Assembly (NCBI GenBank): GCA_029250605.1
Contig: JAQXEZ010000001.1
Coordinates: 66,498 to 98,870, forward strand
Direction of reading: 5' to 3'
DNA: 32,373 nucleotides
Source of the DNA: Candidatus Thalassarchaeaceae archaeon
GTDB lineage: Archaea > Thermoplasmatota > Poseidoniia > Poseidoniales > Thalassarchaeaceae
In this document: one piece after another, positions 8,513 through 20,400 of the stretch
How positions within the stretch are numbered: position 1 is the stretch's first letter
Layout of the letters: every line of letters begins with the position of its first letter
Translations under genes and position numbers: made by a program
The notes under the pieces: model-generated
Told to the model about the DNA's origin: nothing
The model's database searches: none
The model's input: only the letters and a program-made list of their open reading frames with translations

Positions 8513-8758
8513 CTACATGTCACCAGTCACATTGATGATCACGAATCTGAACTCGCCTGATTTCTCCTCCACTTCCTCAAGTACCACTCCTAACCTATCG
8601 CAAAGTGCGGGGATGTCGAAAAGCGTCTCCGGATCGTCGCAAATCACCTCTATCTTGTCGCCCTTTTCGCAGGTCTTCAGTACTCTACGAGTCTCGTGGA
8701 CAGGAATCGGGCAGAGGAAACCCAGAAGGTCGAGCCTCCTCTTGACGTCAACGTCCAT
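8513..8758 (-). CDS. TusA/SirA-family sulfur carrier-like protein
   Basis: An 81-residue protein with the TusA fold signature: 'LDLLGFLCPIPVHETRRVLK' near the N-terminus contains the CPxP motif with the sulfur-accepting Cys at 16, followed by 'GDKIEVICDDPETLFDIPALC' as in TusA/YeeD/YedF proteins. Family members relay persulfide sulfur for tRNA thiolation, molybdopterin or other thio-cofactors. Which acceptor applies here cannot be read from the sequence. The gene sits between the topoisomerase (34 nt upstream) and ribA (7 nt downstream to the chosen start), so co-transcription is likely. Length is normal for the family. Confidence 0.88.
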   Translation of the reverse strand: MDVDVKRRLDLLGFLCPIPVHETRRVLKTCEKGDKIEVICDDPETLFDIPALCDRLGVVLEEVEEKSGEFRFVIINVTGDM

Positions 8759-8788
8759 GCCACGAGCAAGGCAGGCCCCGCTTCAAAC

Positions 8789-8808
8789 ATTCTCAGTTCT
8801 TTGAGAAT
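8789..8808. repeat. Inverted repeat over the topoisomerase stop codon
   Basis: ATTCTCA (8789-8795) and TGAGAAT (8802-8808) are perfect 7-bp arms around a 6-base loop. They span the stop codon of the minus-strand topoisomerase gene. It could be a weak processing or attenuation hairpin before the TusA-like gene, or chance. Confidence 0.3.
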
Positions 8809-10103
8809 TGGAACTCATCGTCTTCATGGGCCCTCATGTAGTTGATTGCAGTATTTTCATCTTCAATCATTTCTCTACCACGCTTCTTTCCGGATTTTGC
8901 TTCTTCCCATCTATCCATGAATATTCCTGATTCCCAGTCGTTCAAGAACATGGGGCGGATGTAAGAGGATCTGCAAACAGCTCTGGTATTGCCCAGATCA
9001 GCAGCGACAGTGTCGATTACTGCCAGTATGGTGGCATTCCGCTCGTTTTCCCCATCTCCGGGGAGTTTCCCTGCTTCTGCGAGTTTTGCAAGCCCCTCGG
9101 TCCCCTTCAGAGTCCTCCCGGCCCACGTCAAGTAAGGGGGAAAACCTGTCTTCTCCGATTCCTCGACAGCATCCTTGTGTAGCTTTGGAAGCTTATTTAT
9201 CTGATTCTCACTGGCTTCCGAAACCATGGCTAGCCTTGCGGCGGTTTTCCATGACGCAGCCCAGGTTCTGAAGTCCTTCGCCGTGTATCGGTGATCCATG
9301 TGTTCCTCCAGGTAGTCGTTGATGTGCTCGGCCTTGATGTCGTAGTCATCCCCATTATCATCCAAGTATCTGAATAGATCCTGGGCCTTCTCCTTGCCTC
9401 CAACCTTCCCCGACTCCTCAATCAACTTGGCAACATGGTCATCCTTGATCAACAGCTTCCACTCCTTGCCTGACTTGCCAGTGAAATTCAACACGGCGTC
9501 TATGTCCCCATCTATCGCCTTCTTCCCCTTCCAGAATTTCACATGCCCCTCCTGGAGTGTCGTTAGCCCATAGGAATCGTTCTCCTGGGCATATTGGTCT
9601 GACCCGACTCGGATGTGGTATCTGTCAATCAGCCTAACCACGATTGCCACTACCTTGGCCCTGTCCATAGGGCCTCCACCAAGATCGGAATCGACCCTTC
9701 TCCTTAGCTCGTTTAGTGCAATTGCGAACTCATCTACGTTCTGGTACTTCAGAATAGATTTGTATTCGTTCCACTTTGGGTGGTATCGGTATTGGAGCCT
9801 CCCATTCGAGTCCTTCCCTGTGGCTTGGATGTGTCCATTCTCGTCCGGGCAGAACCACACCTCGGTCCAAGCTGGTGGAACCGCCAGCGAGTTGAGGAAA
9901 CCTATTCTGTCTTCATCCGACAGATTCTTCCCGTTTGGGAGGCGATAATCCCATGAGATCGTCGGTCCCCCGCCCTCCTCTTCAGATGGGGTCTCTACTT
10001 TCTTTCTGGTGATTCCTGCTTCTTCCCTATCGCTTAGGATCAAACCCGCTTTCTCTGCCGATGTTCCGGAGTCCTCAGCCTTCATATGGCAATATTGTGC
10101 CAC
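8793..10103 (-). CDS. DNA topoisomerase IB (bacterial/poxvirus-like)
   Basis: Relaxes supercoiled DNA by a transient 3'-phosphotyrosyl link, without ATP. In the 436-residue product the five catalytic positions can be assigned: Arg165 in HIRVGSDQYAQEN, Lys210 in FTGKSGK, Arg279 in KDFRTWAA, the His/Asn position as Asn372 in LGNTRAVCRSSYI, and Tyr381 as nucleophile. Asn in place of His at the fourth position is found in some family members. The N-terminal domain has the 'LPNGKN.....R..FLNSLAVPPAW..VW' pattern typical of bacterial TopIB. The first about 45 residues are poorly conserved, so the GTG start ending at 10103 is uncertain; an ATG ends at 10085. It follows the MscS gene by 24 nt. Size fits bacterial/viral-type TopIB (about 320-370 residues) plus short ends, much smaller than eukaryotic TopI. 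Confidence 0.92.
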   Translation of the reverse strand: MAQYCHMKAEDSGTSAEKAGLILSDREEAGITRKKVETPSEEEGGGPTISWDYRLPNGKNLSDEDRIGFLNSLAVPPAWTEVWFCPDENGHIQATGKDSNGRLQYRYHPKWNEYKSILKYQNVDEFAIALNELRRRVDSDLGGGPMDRAKVVAIVVRLIDRYHIRVGSDQYAQENDSYGLTTLQEGHVKFWKGKKAIDGDIDAVLNFTGKSGKEWKLLIKDDHVAKLIEESGKVGGKEKAQDLFRYLDDNGDDYDIKAEHINDYLEEHMDHRYTAKDFRTWAASWKTAARLAMVSEASENQINKLPKLHKDAVEESEKTGFPPYLTWAGRTLKGTEGLAKLAEAGKLPGDGENERNATILAVIDTVAADLGNTRAVCRSSYIRPMFLNDWESGIFMDRWEEAKSGKKRGREMIEDENTAINYMRAHEDDEFQFSKN

Positions 10104-10127
10104 TAGGTTTGAAGAGGTTTCGCAGAA

Positions 10128-11465
10128 TCACTCCGAGAACTGTGCTAGAAGAGACTCCAGAGCCCGCACGTCGTTCTCCAGGATGTCCCTCTCCGCCTTC
10201 TTGATGTCCCCTTCTTCCAGCCTGGCTTTCAGGACCTCCAGCTCGGTTCTGGCAGAATCCCTCTCCTCTTCCATTTCAGCCTCGTCCCTGAGCATCTTTA
10301 TCCTAGAAACATGCTGGCGCGTCGTTTTCATTCGACGCATCCTTTCGCCTACATCCCCTTCTGGGAAGGGGCTCGGCTTTACCGGGAGCTCTACTGCGAC
10401 CGGGTAAGGGATGCTGATGCCCTCTCTGCTGAATGAGCTGTCTATCTCCCTGAGTAGCCAGTCGGTGGCTAGGAACTCATCGCTATAATCCGCAATCCAT
10501 GCGTAGAGCCTGTAGTTCTTCGAGTAGTCCGATAGCTCTCTGAGGAGAACTCTCGGAGGGGGGTCTTCCTCTACATTGGGGCATCTCTTGGCCACCTCCA
10601 TGATGACTTGCTTGACATGGGCGGACCTCTCATCGTAGTCCACCCCTATATCCAGCGTGAGGGTGTGCCTGGAACCCGTCCCATCACCACCACCTCTGGC
10701 AAAGTTGGTTATCGTCGAGTCGACGAGCCGGTTGTTGGGGATGACTACCAGTTGCTCGGTTAGGGTCAGCACCTTTGTAGAGAGGATCCCAACTGACATC
10801 ACTGTCCCAGTTACTCCCTGGACTTCTATCCTGTCTCCCACTTCGAATGGTTGGTCGATAGCCAGCATGAATGAGTTGAGCATGTTGCCAAGGGTCTGCT
10901 GGACTGCCAGTCCAATGATCAGTGAGAAAACCGCAAGGGAGGCTAGTATTCCTAGGAGCTCGATCCCTACTTCTTGTAGTGCTAGGTAAATGCCCATGAA
11001 CCCGACTATCCCTCTGGAGGAGAAGACTACCAGGGGATTCCCTCCAGTGACTGTAACGCTCTTGTTGGTGTTGTATCTGTCCAAGGCTGCAGGGACGATG
11101 AACTTGATTGAAACGCTAATTATCGAGGCCGAGAGTAGGATGTATATGCCCGAGAAGTACGGTGCAACCGCGGTGTAGATTGCATCGTTCCTACCGAGTG
11201 TCCACATCATCGTGAGTTCCACTCCTGCCAATAGCACGAAAATGTAAACCCGGTTCGAAATTGGGTCTAGGAGTTCGTTGTCCCATGTCGCATCAGTCTT
11301 CTTCACGATTCGCCATGCCACTTTTAGGACGACGTATCTGGTGAACAGTAGGAAGAATAGTGTGAGACCCAGGGAGACCCCAACTTGGGCTAATATGCCA
11401 ACCTCCTCTACCTCGTCGAGATAACCCATCAGGGTTGAAAATGCATCGGTTATCGGGTCAGCCAT
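10128..11465 (-). CDS. MscS-family mechanosensitive ion channel with C-terminal coiled coil
   Basis: Small-conductance mechanosensitive channel, releasing solutes when membrane tension rises. The 445-residue product has transmembrane helices at about 24-48, 71-90, 102-126 and 151-165, then the pore helix region about 168-202 (GILASLAVFSLIIGLAVQQ, followed by TLGNMLNSFMLAIDQPFEVGD). The MscS beta domain follows (about 205-255, 'FEVGDRIEVQGVTGTVMSVGILSTK' and 'VVIPNNRLVDSTITNF'). After the alpha/beta domain the last about 70 residues are a charged coiled coil (EAEMEEERDSARTELEVLK). The start is supported by GGAG about 7 nt upstream. It begins 33 nt after the giant gene's stop, so it may be read from the same transcript. 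Confidence 0.93.
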   Translation of the reverse strand: MADPITDAFSTLMGYLDEVEEVGILAQVGVSLGLTLFFLLFTRYVVLKVAWRIVKKTDATWDNELLDPISNRVYIFVLLAGVELTMMWTLGRNDAIYTAVAPYFSGIYILLSASIISVSIKFIVPAALDRYNTNKSVTVTGGNPLVVFSSRGIVGFMGIYLALQEVGIELLGILASLAVFSLIIGLAVQQTLGNMLNSFMLAIDQPFEVGDRIEVQGVTGTVMSVGILSTKVLTLTEQLVVIPNNRLVDSTITNFARGGGDGTGSRHTLTLDIGVDYDERSAHVKQVIMEVAKRCPNVEEDPPPRVLLRELSDYSKNYRLYAWIADYSDEFLATDWLLREIDSSFSREGISIPYPVAVELPVKPSPFPEGDVGERMRRMKTTRQHVSRIKMLRDEAEMEEERDSARTELEVLKARLEEGDIKKAERDILENDVRALESLLAQFSE

Positions 11466-11498
11466 CCAATCACTCCCAACAGACCCTCTATCAAATGC

Positions 11499-14400
11499 TT
11501 ATCGTATCAGGCGCTTGGCCTGTAGGGCCCACTCGTCTCTGTCAATCCGCCCAGGACCGAGGCCAATTGCGTCATTCACCTCGTCGGAGATTGATTGATC
11601 CATGTTCGCGATCTGGGATATCTTGTAGATGCCTATCGCATTCAACTTCTTCTCGACGAACCTCCCTATGCCGTCGATTTGCTGCAAGTCATCTCTGTCC
11701 TCTTCGGAACCGAAGCCAATCGTTGCGAAGTCGATTCCCGACTCATCCTCCTCGACTCTATCGGTTTTCTCCTCACTCTTGCTCCTACTCAGGAGTTCTG
11801 CCGCCTTCTCCCTCCTGATTTGCATCTCCTTTTCCTTCTCGTCTGCAATTTCCTTCTTCCCGATTTCCTCTTTTGCCCGGTCTAGCAGTTCTTTGTCCGT
11901 GGGCGAGGAAATGTCCCCTTCGGGAGGGGGTGGTTTGCTAACTGATCCCCCCTCTAGGTCGACAAAACTCCTAGCTTGATTTGCCCACTCGTCCCTCTTC
12001 ACTCTCCCTGGGAAGAACTCTATCGCATCGTTGACCTTGTCCTCCAATTCGGAGGTCATTCGGGAGATCTGGGCGAATGTGAATATTCCGAGCGCGTTGA
12101 GCTTCTCCTCGATGAACGGCCCAATTCCCTTGATTTCCTGGAGTTGGTCCTTGTTGTCAGCGGTGGCGAAGCCCAGAATTCCGAAGTCTATGCCCTTCGA
12201 TTTCTCGGCAACCCTGAGGAGGGCACTTTCCTTCTTCTTGGTCTCTGCATCGAGCTCTTCCAGTTTCGACTTCCTCTCCTCTAACTCCTTCTCCATGGAT
12301 GCGAATCTCTCTGCAGCCTTTTCGCGGGCTAGTTGGTTGTCCCGCTCCTCGAGCTCCATCTGGCGCTTCCTCTCGATCGCCCTCTTCCTCAGCTTCTCCT
12401 TGGCCTCCACGGCCTTAATTTGAGCCTCTCTTTCCACTTCAGCAGCCTTCTTGGCTGCATCCCTCTCGATTCTCCCCGCCCTCTCTTCTGCTTCTCTCTT
12501 CAGTAGGGCCGCCCTCTCTTCTGCCGCCCTCTCGATCCTCTTGGCCTCTTCCTCTGCCTCCTTCTTCGCAGCCTCCTCCGAAGCTCTATTCTCCTCTTCT
12601 TCGGCCTTCCGATCTTCCGCCTTCTTCCTCAGAATCGCACGTAGTTCTGCAGCTTCTTCCTCGGCCTTCCGCTCTTCCTCGGCCTTCCGCTCTTCTTCCT
12701 CTGCCGCCTTCTTTGCATCCTCCTTCGCAGCTCTCTTCTCCTCTTCCTTCTCCCTCTGGAGTCTCTCCTCTTCCTCTCGCTTGGACTCTCGCCGCGCCTC
12801 TGCTAGCTTCATTGCGGCCGCCCTCTCGGCCTCTGCTGCCTTCATCTCGGCCTTTGCGGCCTTCAGATCCGCTTCCGCGGTCCTCTTCTCGGCTTCTCTT
12901 TCGACCCTCTCTATCTTGGCCTTCAGGTCTCGCTCCAACTGCGCTGCCTTCTTCTTAGCGTCGATTTCAGCATCGGCAGCCTTCTCTACCGCCTCTCGCT
13001 CCAACTGCGCTGCCTTCTTCTTCGCGTCCCCCTCGATTCTTTTCGCCCTCTTCTTCGCCCGCTCCTCTTCAGGGGTGTCGTGATGCACTTCGACCTCTAC
13101 TGCCCACTGGAAGTAAACCGTCGCCTTCCCTAGTCTGATCAGTCCAGTGTACTCGGTGGTGTTGACGGTGTCGCCATCGTCATTGAACTCTAATCTGAAC
13201 TCTATGTCTCCCCTGGAATTGGATTTGATCGACTGCATGCGGAAGCGACTGCCGTTGTCTTCCGATGACATGTCCGTGAAGTCGCACTTCAGCCTAGGGG
13301 AGATGTTCGAGACATTGATCACCTCATGACTGCGTGCGAAGGAGCCCTTGCGAATCCCCTTCACCGGTTTTAGCACATACGGGTCGTCGTATTCGCCGCT
13401 TCCTTTCTGCCACCCGTCCTCGGTTCTGGTATACTCCGGTTCTGGGCCTAGGATTTCCTCTTCCCTCGTTGTGAACGGGTTGATCACCCAGAGAAGGAGA
13501 AGCAGCAGCAGAAGGAGTGGGAAGCAGCAAATCCACAGTATCTTCACAGCATCTGGGACGTACACCTCCAATAGATTGCAAACTCCATCGCCGTCATCGT
13601 CCTCGGGAACCGAGAGATTGTCCTTGGAGTCCGTTCCGCAGCTTGTCTCGTTGAGGTCAGGCCAACCGTCGTTGTCGTCATCAAGGTCCTCAACCAGGTC
13701 GAATGTGCAGTTCGCCGAGTCGGTCAGGTACCTGCAGGTCAACTCATCCGGCATGGTGTCGTTGTCAGTGTCGTCCCATGCGGTGGGGTTTTTCGGGAAC
13801 TTGTCGATCGGGTCGCCGATGTTGTCGCCATCGTCATCCTCGTCGATGTAGCTGCATATGCCGTCCAAGTCGATGTCCTCTGGGAAGGAGGAAGCGTTGG
13901 TCGGATCGGTGTTGCACTCGAGCTCGACCAAGTCGGGCCAACCATCTCCGTCCTCGTCCGTGGTGTTGTCCTCCGGCCAGAAGATGTCGAAGTCGACCCT
14001 GTAGGAGAAGTCCCACTGGGCGTTCTCTGCTCTGAAGGTATGTGAGTACTCGAGTATGACGTGCCTCCATGCCTCCTCGGGCGTTCCGGAGATGACTCCG
14101 GTCGTGTTGTCGAGCACTAGTCCTGCAGGCAGTTCAGGCAGAACCGAGAACAGCATGATGCCTCCGCTGTTCGGAGCGACCAGTGGCTCCAGTGGCTCCA
14201 TCTCCTCACCTACGGTGAGGACTAGCTTGTCGTTGGGGTAGAAGAAAACGATGGGGGAGTCGTCGAACTCGTCGTTCGGGTCGCATATCCAGTCGCCATC
14301 GTGATCTTCAGGGCTGCTGACGATATACAGGGGGTCCGTACCGCACTGGATCTCGACCGTGTCGTTCCAACCATCCCCGTCGTCATCTGGGTCGAATATG

Positions 14401-17400
14401 TCTGGCACCCCATCCTCGTCCGTGTCCAGGTGTTTGGCGAAGATCGTAATGGGGAAGGCGTCCATGAAGAGTGAGTTGCTCCCTGTGACAGTGTAGGTCG
14501 AGCCATTCACCTCCTCTGTTGCGAATCCTGTGATCAGTCCATTGGTCGTGTTGAATTCCAGTCCCTCTGGAAGATCGGGTGAGATTGACCAGGATGACAC
14601 GTTACCTCCGAAGATCTGCGGCACCATGTACACCTCATCCACGTTGGTTGTGAGATTGAGCTCGCTATCCAGGTAGATCAGGTCGAAGGCATCGTCATCC
14701 GGGTCGGGGGTGACCGATTGGAGTGTTATCTCCACCGAGCTTTGGTACTGGGAGTTGTTCGCCCATACGGTGAATATCTGGAGTTCGAACTCGAACATGG
14801 GGGCTCCGCTGATGGTCCCGTTCACTTGTCCAGACCGGGCCAATGACCCATCCAGGTTCAGGCCCTCCGGAAGTGGTGGCCAAATCTCCCAGGTTCGGAC
14901 GTCTCCTCCGTAGGTCGTCGCAACTATGGAATCCATCGGTTCGTTGACGAACAGCAGCTGTGAGGTCATGCTGTAGACTAGGAAGAGATCAGAGTCGTCG
15001 ATGTCATCGAGGCCGTCGCACAGCCCATCGCCATCATGGTCCTCTGGGAATGACAGTGGGTCCAGAACCCCGGTGAGGCACGACGACTCTTCGGAATCGC
15101 CCCAGCCATCGTTGTCGTCGTCGTCGTCGGACTCATCGGGAATCCCATCGCCATCGGTGTCGAGTAGAGCCGACGAGATGTTTATTGAGAAGTTGGAGCC
15201 ATATTGGGTATTGTTCGCCCAGATGACATAATCGGTCGCGTTGAATGGTTCCGTGGATAATCCGGTGATTTGTCCGGTGCTGTTGTCGAAAACAAGCCCA
15301 GCGGCAAGCTCCGGATGGATTTCCCAGTCCCTGACATCGCCTCCGAACACTATTGGTTGGATCTGAACTGGGGTTATGTTGACGACTAGAACAACAGTGC
15401 TCTGAGGGTATGCCAGGCTAATTGGGCTGTCATTGAACTGGTCCACGAGATCGCACATCCCATCGCCATCTGAGTCGGAGGGGATGCTGGTATTGTCTAG
15501 CTGCTCCGTATCGCACGCCTGCTCCTCTTCGTCCGTCCAACCATCATCGTCATCGTCGGTGTCGTCCTCATCGGGAATCCCATCGCCATCGGTATCGAGA
15601 CGCCATGAGGAGATGTTGATGACGAAACCCGAGGAGTATTGGCTGTTGTTGGCCCATATCGTGAAGTTCGTGGGCGTGAATGTGACGTTGGCAACGCCTG
15701 AAATCTCCCCTGTGCTATTGTTGAAGAATAGTCCAGATGGCATTGGAGGGGAGGTTTCCCATTCCCGCACCTCTCCACCTAGGACAATTGGAGCCATCTC
15801 CAATGATGTGATGTTCGTAGTCAGATTGACCGCCGAAACCGCATAGGCAAGGAAAATCGGGGAGTCGTCGATGAGATCCAGGGGGTCACAGACCCCGTCC
15901 CCGTCACTATCGGGGGGGAAGTCATCCTCGTCCAGTGGCCCAGTGGAGCATGCAGTCTCATTCACGTCGGACCAGCCATCGCCATCATCGTCCTCGTCGG
16001 TGATGTCGGGTTCGCCGTCCCCATCGGTATCCAGTAGCGAGGCGGAAATGCTCAGATTGAATGATGCTGAATAGGCTGAGTTGTTGGCCCAGAAAACATG
16101 CACTGTCGTATTGTAAGTCGCAGTTGGGGTGCCGGAGATCTCACCAGTGGTGTTGTTCAAGATTAGGCCTCCTGGCAGGGAGGGGGATACCTCCCAGGAG
16201 GCGATTCCCCCTCCAGAAGTTATTGGGACCAGGGAGACGTTGGAGACGTTCACTATCAGTTCTAGATTAGTGACCCCATAAGCCATGGCTATAGCACGGT
16301 CATCCGTTTCGTCCAGGGCATCGCAAACGCCGTCGTTGTCTATGTCGGAGGGGGTGTCAGTCGAATCCAGGGGGTCTCTCCCGCAATCGATCTCAGCGGT
16401 GTCATTCCACCCGTCATTGTCGTCATCGGGGTCGTAAAGGTCCGCGACTCCATCGGCATCGGTGTCCACGAGGACCGTGATTGAGATGGTCACGGAACTG
16501 GCCTGGTCTCCCGTGGCATTCGCCCAGATGGTGTAGTTGGTCTGGTTCTGCACTTGGGTGGGAGTCCCCCATATCGAACCGTTGGAGGCTCCGAATGTCA
16601 GTCCGAGAGGGAGGTCCGGGTAAACCTCCCAGCTCTCGGGGGTGGAGCCGGACGTCTGTCCGGCTATCGGTTGCATCGGCAAACCCTCGGTCAGCAGCAG
16701 GTCGTCCGTGGGGAATGTGAGGAAGATCCCGTTCCCGATCACCCAGATGGAGACCTCGGTGCTCGCGCTCCCTCCTGAGTTGTTGGCCCAGACCGTGTAT
16801 GTAGTCAGATTGGTAACTAGCAGGGGGATGCCCTCGAAGAAACCGTTGATGGTGTTGAATGTCAGTCCGAGCGGGTAATCCGTTGAGTTGATCGCGAAGC
16901 TCTCCACGGCGCCCCCCTCTATGGTCGGTTGGATGCTGACTAGCGCGTCCCTCGGGATGTTGAATGTCCCGTTCCCGTAGGAGATGTTGGCGATTGGCTC
17001 GTTGATGGTGAACTGGAAGTTGACGGCAGTCGTCCCCCCCTCGCTCGTGACTCGTAGCTGGAATGTCTGCTCTGTCAGGTTCACCGTCGGGGTCCCGTAG
17101 ACCGTCCCGTTGCTTTCCCCCAGTGTGAGACCGGATGGCAGTGCTGGTACGAAGGTCCAGTTCAGGATGGTCCCATTGACCTCGGAGGGGGCGATCGGCT
17201 CGATCTCCAGCCCACGCTCCATGACGAAGGCCGTCTGGTTGTATGATATCGTGGGCCTGCCATTGAGGATTAGGAATGAGACGTTGAACTGGTTGTTGCC
17301 CAAGGCGGTGTCGTTCATCCACAGGGTGAATTCGGATAGCGACATGTTGCTGGTCGCCGTCCCCGAGATCAGGCCGGTGTCCGAGTCGATGCTCAACCCA

Positions 17401-20400
17401 ACGGGAAGGGCGGTAGATACCCAAGAGTCGAGGTACTCGTCGCAGTAGCTTGTCCCCTGGTAGCAAGTCGCCCCCATGGCACTCAGGCCAGTGACTCCCC
17501 ATAGGGTGCTCGACTCGCCCTCCACCAGATTCGCACCGTCGATGGTATGCCCCACGGTCTCCATGAAGAATTCGCTGTTGTATTCGCAATTGTTAGAGGT
17601 TCCACCCATGGGGCTCCCGTTCCAGTAAAGGCCGCATGTACTATCGTAGTAGTTCACCAGCATGTTGCCAAGGGGGTCGAAGGCAACGTCCTCCCAGTCC
17701 AAGATATAGGAGTACGCAGGATTGTTGGCGTATAACAGGTATTCCTCGAAGTCCGGATTCAGGTTCGAATCGAGCCTCAGTATCCTATGGTGGCCTGCAA
17801 CGTTGTACGTCCTTTGCCCGAGGAAGAGGACGGGCATCCCCTGCGGGTCAACCTCAAGCAGGCTGTAGTACTCCGCATAGAATCCCGAATTGGCGGACAG
17901 GCAGAATTCTCGTGATGCCTCTGTGCTCCATTCGGCTCCGCTCAGCCTGATTACCACGAGGCTGTCGGAGCAGGTCTCGTTGAACCATGACACCGAGCCG
18001 GTCACGTTCAGGCTGCTGAGGTCGTTCACGGACCAGATGGCCATGACCATATCTCCCGAGGGAGTAACTTCCATCATGGCAGAGTCGTAGTTACCGTCGA
18101 ATCCCGCAGGGCTCTCAGACGTGATCTTGGATGCACCAGTCCATGCTCCGGTTCCGTTCATCCTCCCGATGACGTAGTGGTAGGTGTCGTTCCCCACGGT
18201 ATGGCCCCCCAGTTGGGTGTCCCCGTTGGCCCTCATCAGGACCTCGACGCTTCCGTCGTCATGCACACCCATCCCCTGCAGGGTCCTGTGGCTGGAGGAG
18301 GCTGGAGTCAAGGTAGTGGCCCATGAGAAGTCGCCGGTCGCGTTGATCCTGACCACGAATGGCCTGTAGTAGTTGTAGTTGGTACTCGGGATCTCCATGG
18401 TGACGTTTCCGAAGGTCACCGTCCTGAACGATGCCGAGTTGGTGGAGATCTGGCCGGCAACCGTGAGATTGCCTGTAGTCTCATTGACGCTCATCCTGGT
18501 GAATCCGTAGTTGTTCACGCTGGCCTGTGTCGAGACTTTCCAGTTCGCATCGGTTGATCCTTGGATGTAAGCATCCTGCGACCACCTGGTGCTGCCGTTG
18601 GTGTCTAGCGAGATGAAGAAGGCAGCCTCCCTGTCGGGGAGGTCATGCTCAGTTCCCGGGAGGTCCAGGGCACCACTCGCCCTATGCCCGGTTACGTAGG
18701 TGTTGCCAGAACCGTCAACGGCCATGGCTCCGGGAATACCGGAGGTCGGTGTGAGCGGCACGACCCATGCCCACGTCCCGTTCGCCCATCTCTTGGCGAC
18801 GTACAGGTCACCCGAACTGATTGATACGCTTAGTCCGTCGGCTGACCACGCAGAGGTAGATTGGTATCTCCCGTAGTAGTACAGGTTGCTGTCCGAGTCG
18901 TACTCGTGTAACGTGTATCCCCTTCCATTGTTGTAGTATGTTGACTGGTGGTCGGCCCATTGGCCATAGCCAGCATGAACCGGTGCCGGGGACCTGACCG
19001 TGAAGGTGATGGTGACGGGATAGGATTCGCCGCTGCTGTTCGAGTAGATCGTGTGGGCAGTACCTGTCGTGTCAACCACGGTCGGCACCCCCGTTATCTC
19101 TCCGGTGGTGTTGTTGAGGGAGAGTCCAGCAGGTAGCGATGGTGCCCACACCTCGACCAGGGCCTGACCCTCGAAGGTGGGAGTCAGGGAGACTAACTCC
19201 CCCTTCGTGACGACCAACGAGGAGGTCCCGTAGTCCATCACCGCGTACTGCAGCGTGTCGCACACCCCGTCACCACCGGCGTCCGTGGGCTGGAATGTGT
19301 ACGACGGGTCTAACAGAACCCCCTTGTGATGGAGAATTGCCGAACTGCTGTCGTTGGCGTCAATGGACAACAGGTACGGGTCGTCCTGGCGATCGAAATC
19401 CAGCCTCAGCCCAGCATAGTTCAGCGACTGCGGGTTGACTGTCGATCCCTCCCACCCATCGCTCTGCCATACTTCTTCGTGAATCCACGAAACTCCTGAC
19501 TTGTGGGACAGCATTAGCTTGTCCGAGGTGTGATTGATCCATGCGACGTGAGCCACCCCCGTCGAGTTGGTTGCAATCTCGACACCCTCGTTCCTACCCG
19601 TCGAAGCTGCAATCTCCTCGGTGCTCCAAGATGAACCACCGTAGACCGAGAACCACAGGTTAGTCTCGTTGTACATCGCTGCGTATGCGGTTCCGTCGCT
19701 CGAAACGTGCAACTCCGCTCTACCGTGATCGGTACTGGAATAGTTGTAGCCGCTGGCCCATGACGTGCTCTGATTGCGGTCTAGAACCAGTTTCGGAGAG
19801 CTCCACGAGACGGTCGCGCTTCCCGAGAGGCTGCTATTTAGATCAGCCGTGTAGTGGTAGAAACCAACAGGTAGTCCAGCGTCTCTTGCAGAGACGTTTA
19901 CGGTTAGCAGATGCAGCTTCCCATTTGGCCCAAAGTCGATTTGTGGGTGGTGATTGTAGTTGTCAGAAAGTCCCCCTGGGACGTTGATGGAGAATTCCGT
20001 CCCGTTGAGGTACCATCCCTTGATGTCGGACCCGCCGTCCGAGTCGTCCCACCTGACAACCATGTCCCCCTCGACGCTGATTGCCACGTCTTGTGCCGAT
20101 GCTATCGAGTGGTCCGATCTGGAGCTGAGGGATGAGATGCTGCCGTTCTCGTCGATACCCCTCGTGATCCCATACTGGTCAATCACGTAGACTATCCCAT
20201 TGCGTTCCTCCATGCCCCAATAGCCCACATGGCCGTAGTAAGTCATCTGGGTCGCAACCGTCCCATCGAACTTCAATAGGCTATTGTGCGACCAACTATC
20301 GCCATATGTGGCGAATACGCGTATCCCGTAATCGGAGATGAAGAAGTCGTATCCGTATACTGGATTGTCACCACCACTGATGGGCTCGTCTCCTGTATTG

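Noticed and set aside
12451-13083. Ser/Ala-rich open frame opposite the giant protein's coiled coil
   Set aside because: Same cause: reverse complement of a Glu/Lys/Ala-rich coil without stops.
16423-17589. Arg/His/Gly-rich 388-codon frame on the minus strand
   Set aside because: It is a shifted reading of the giant gene's Ig modules; it has no domain pattern and the main frame continues through it.
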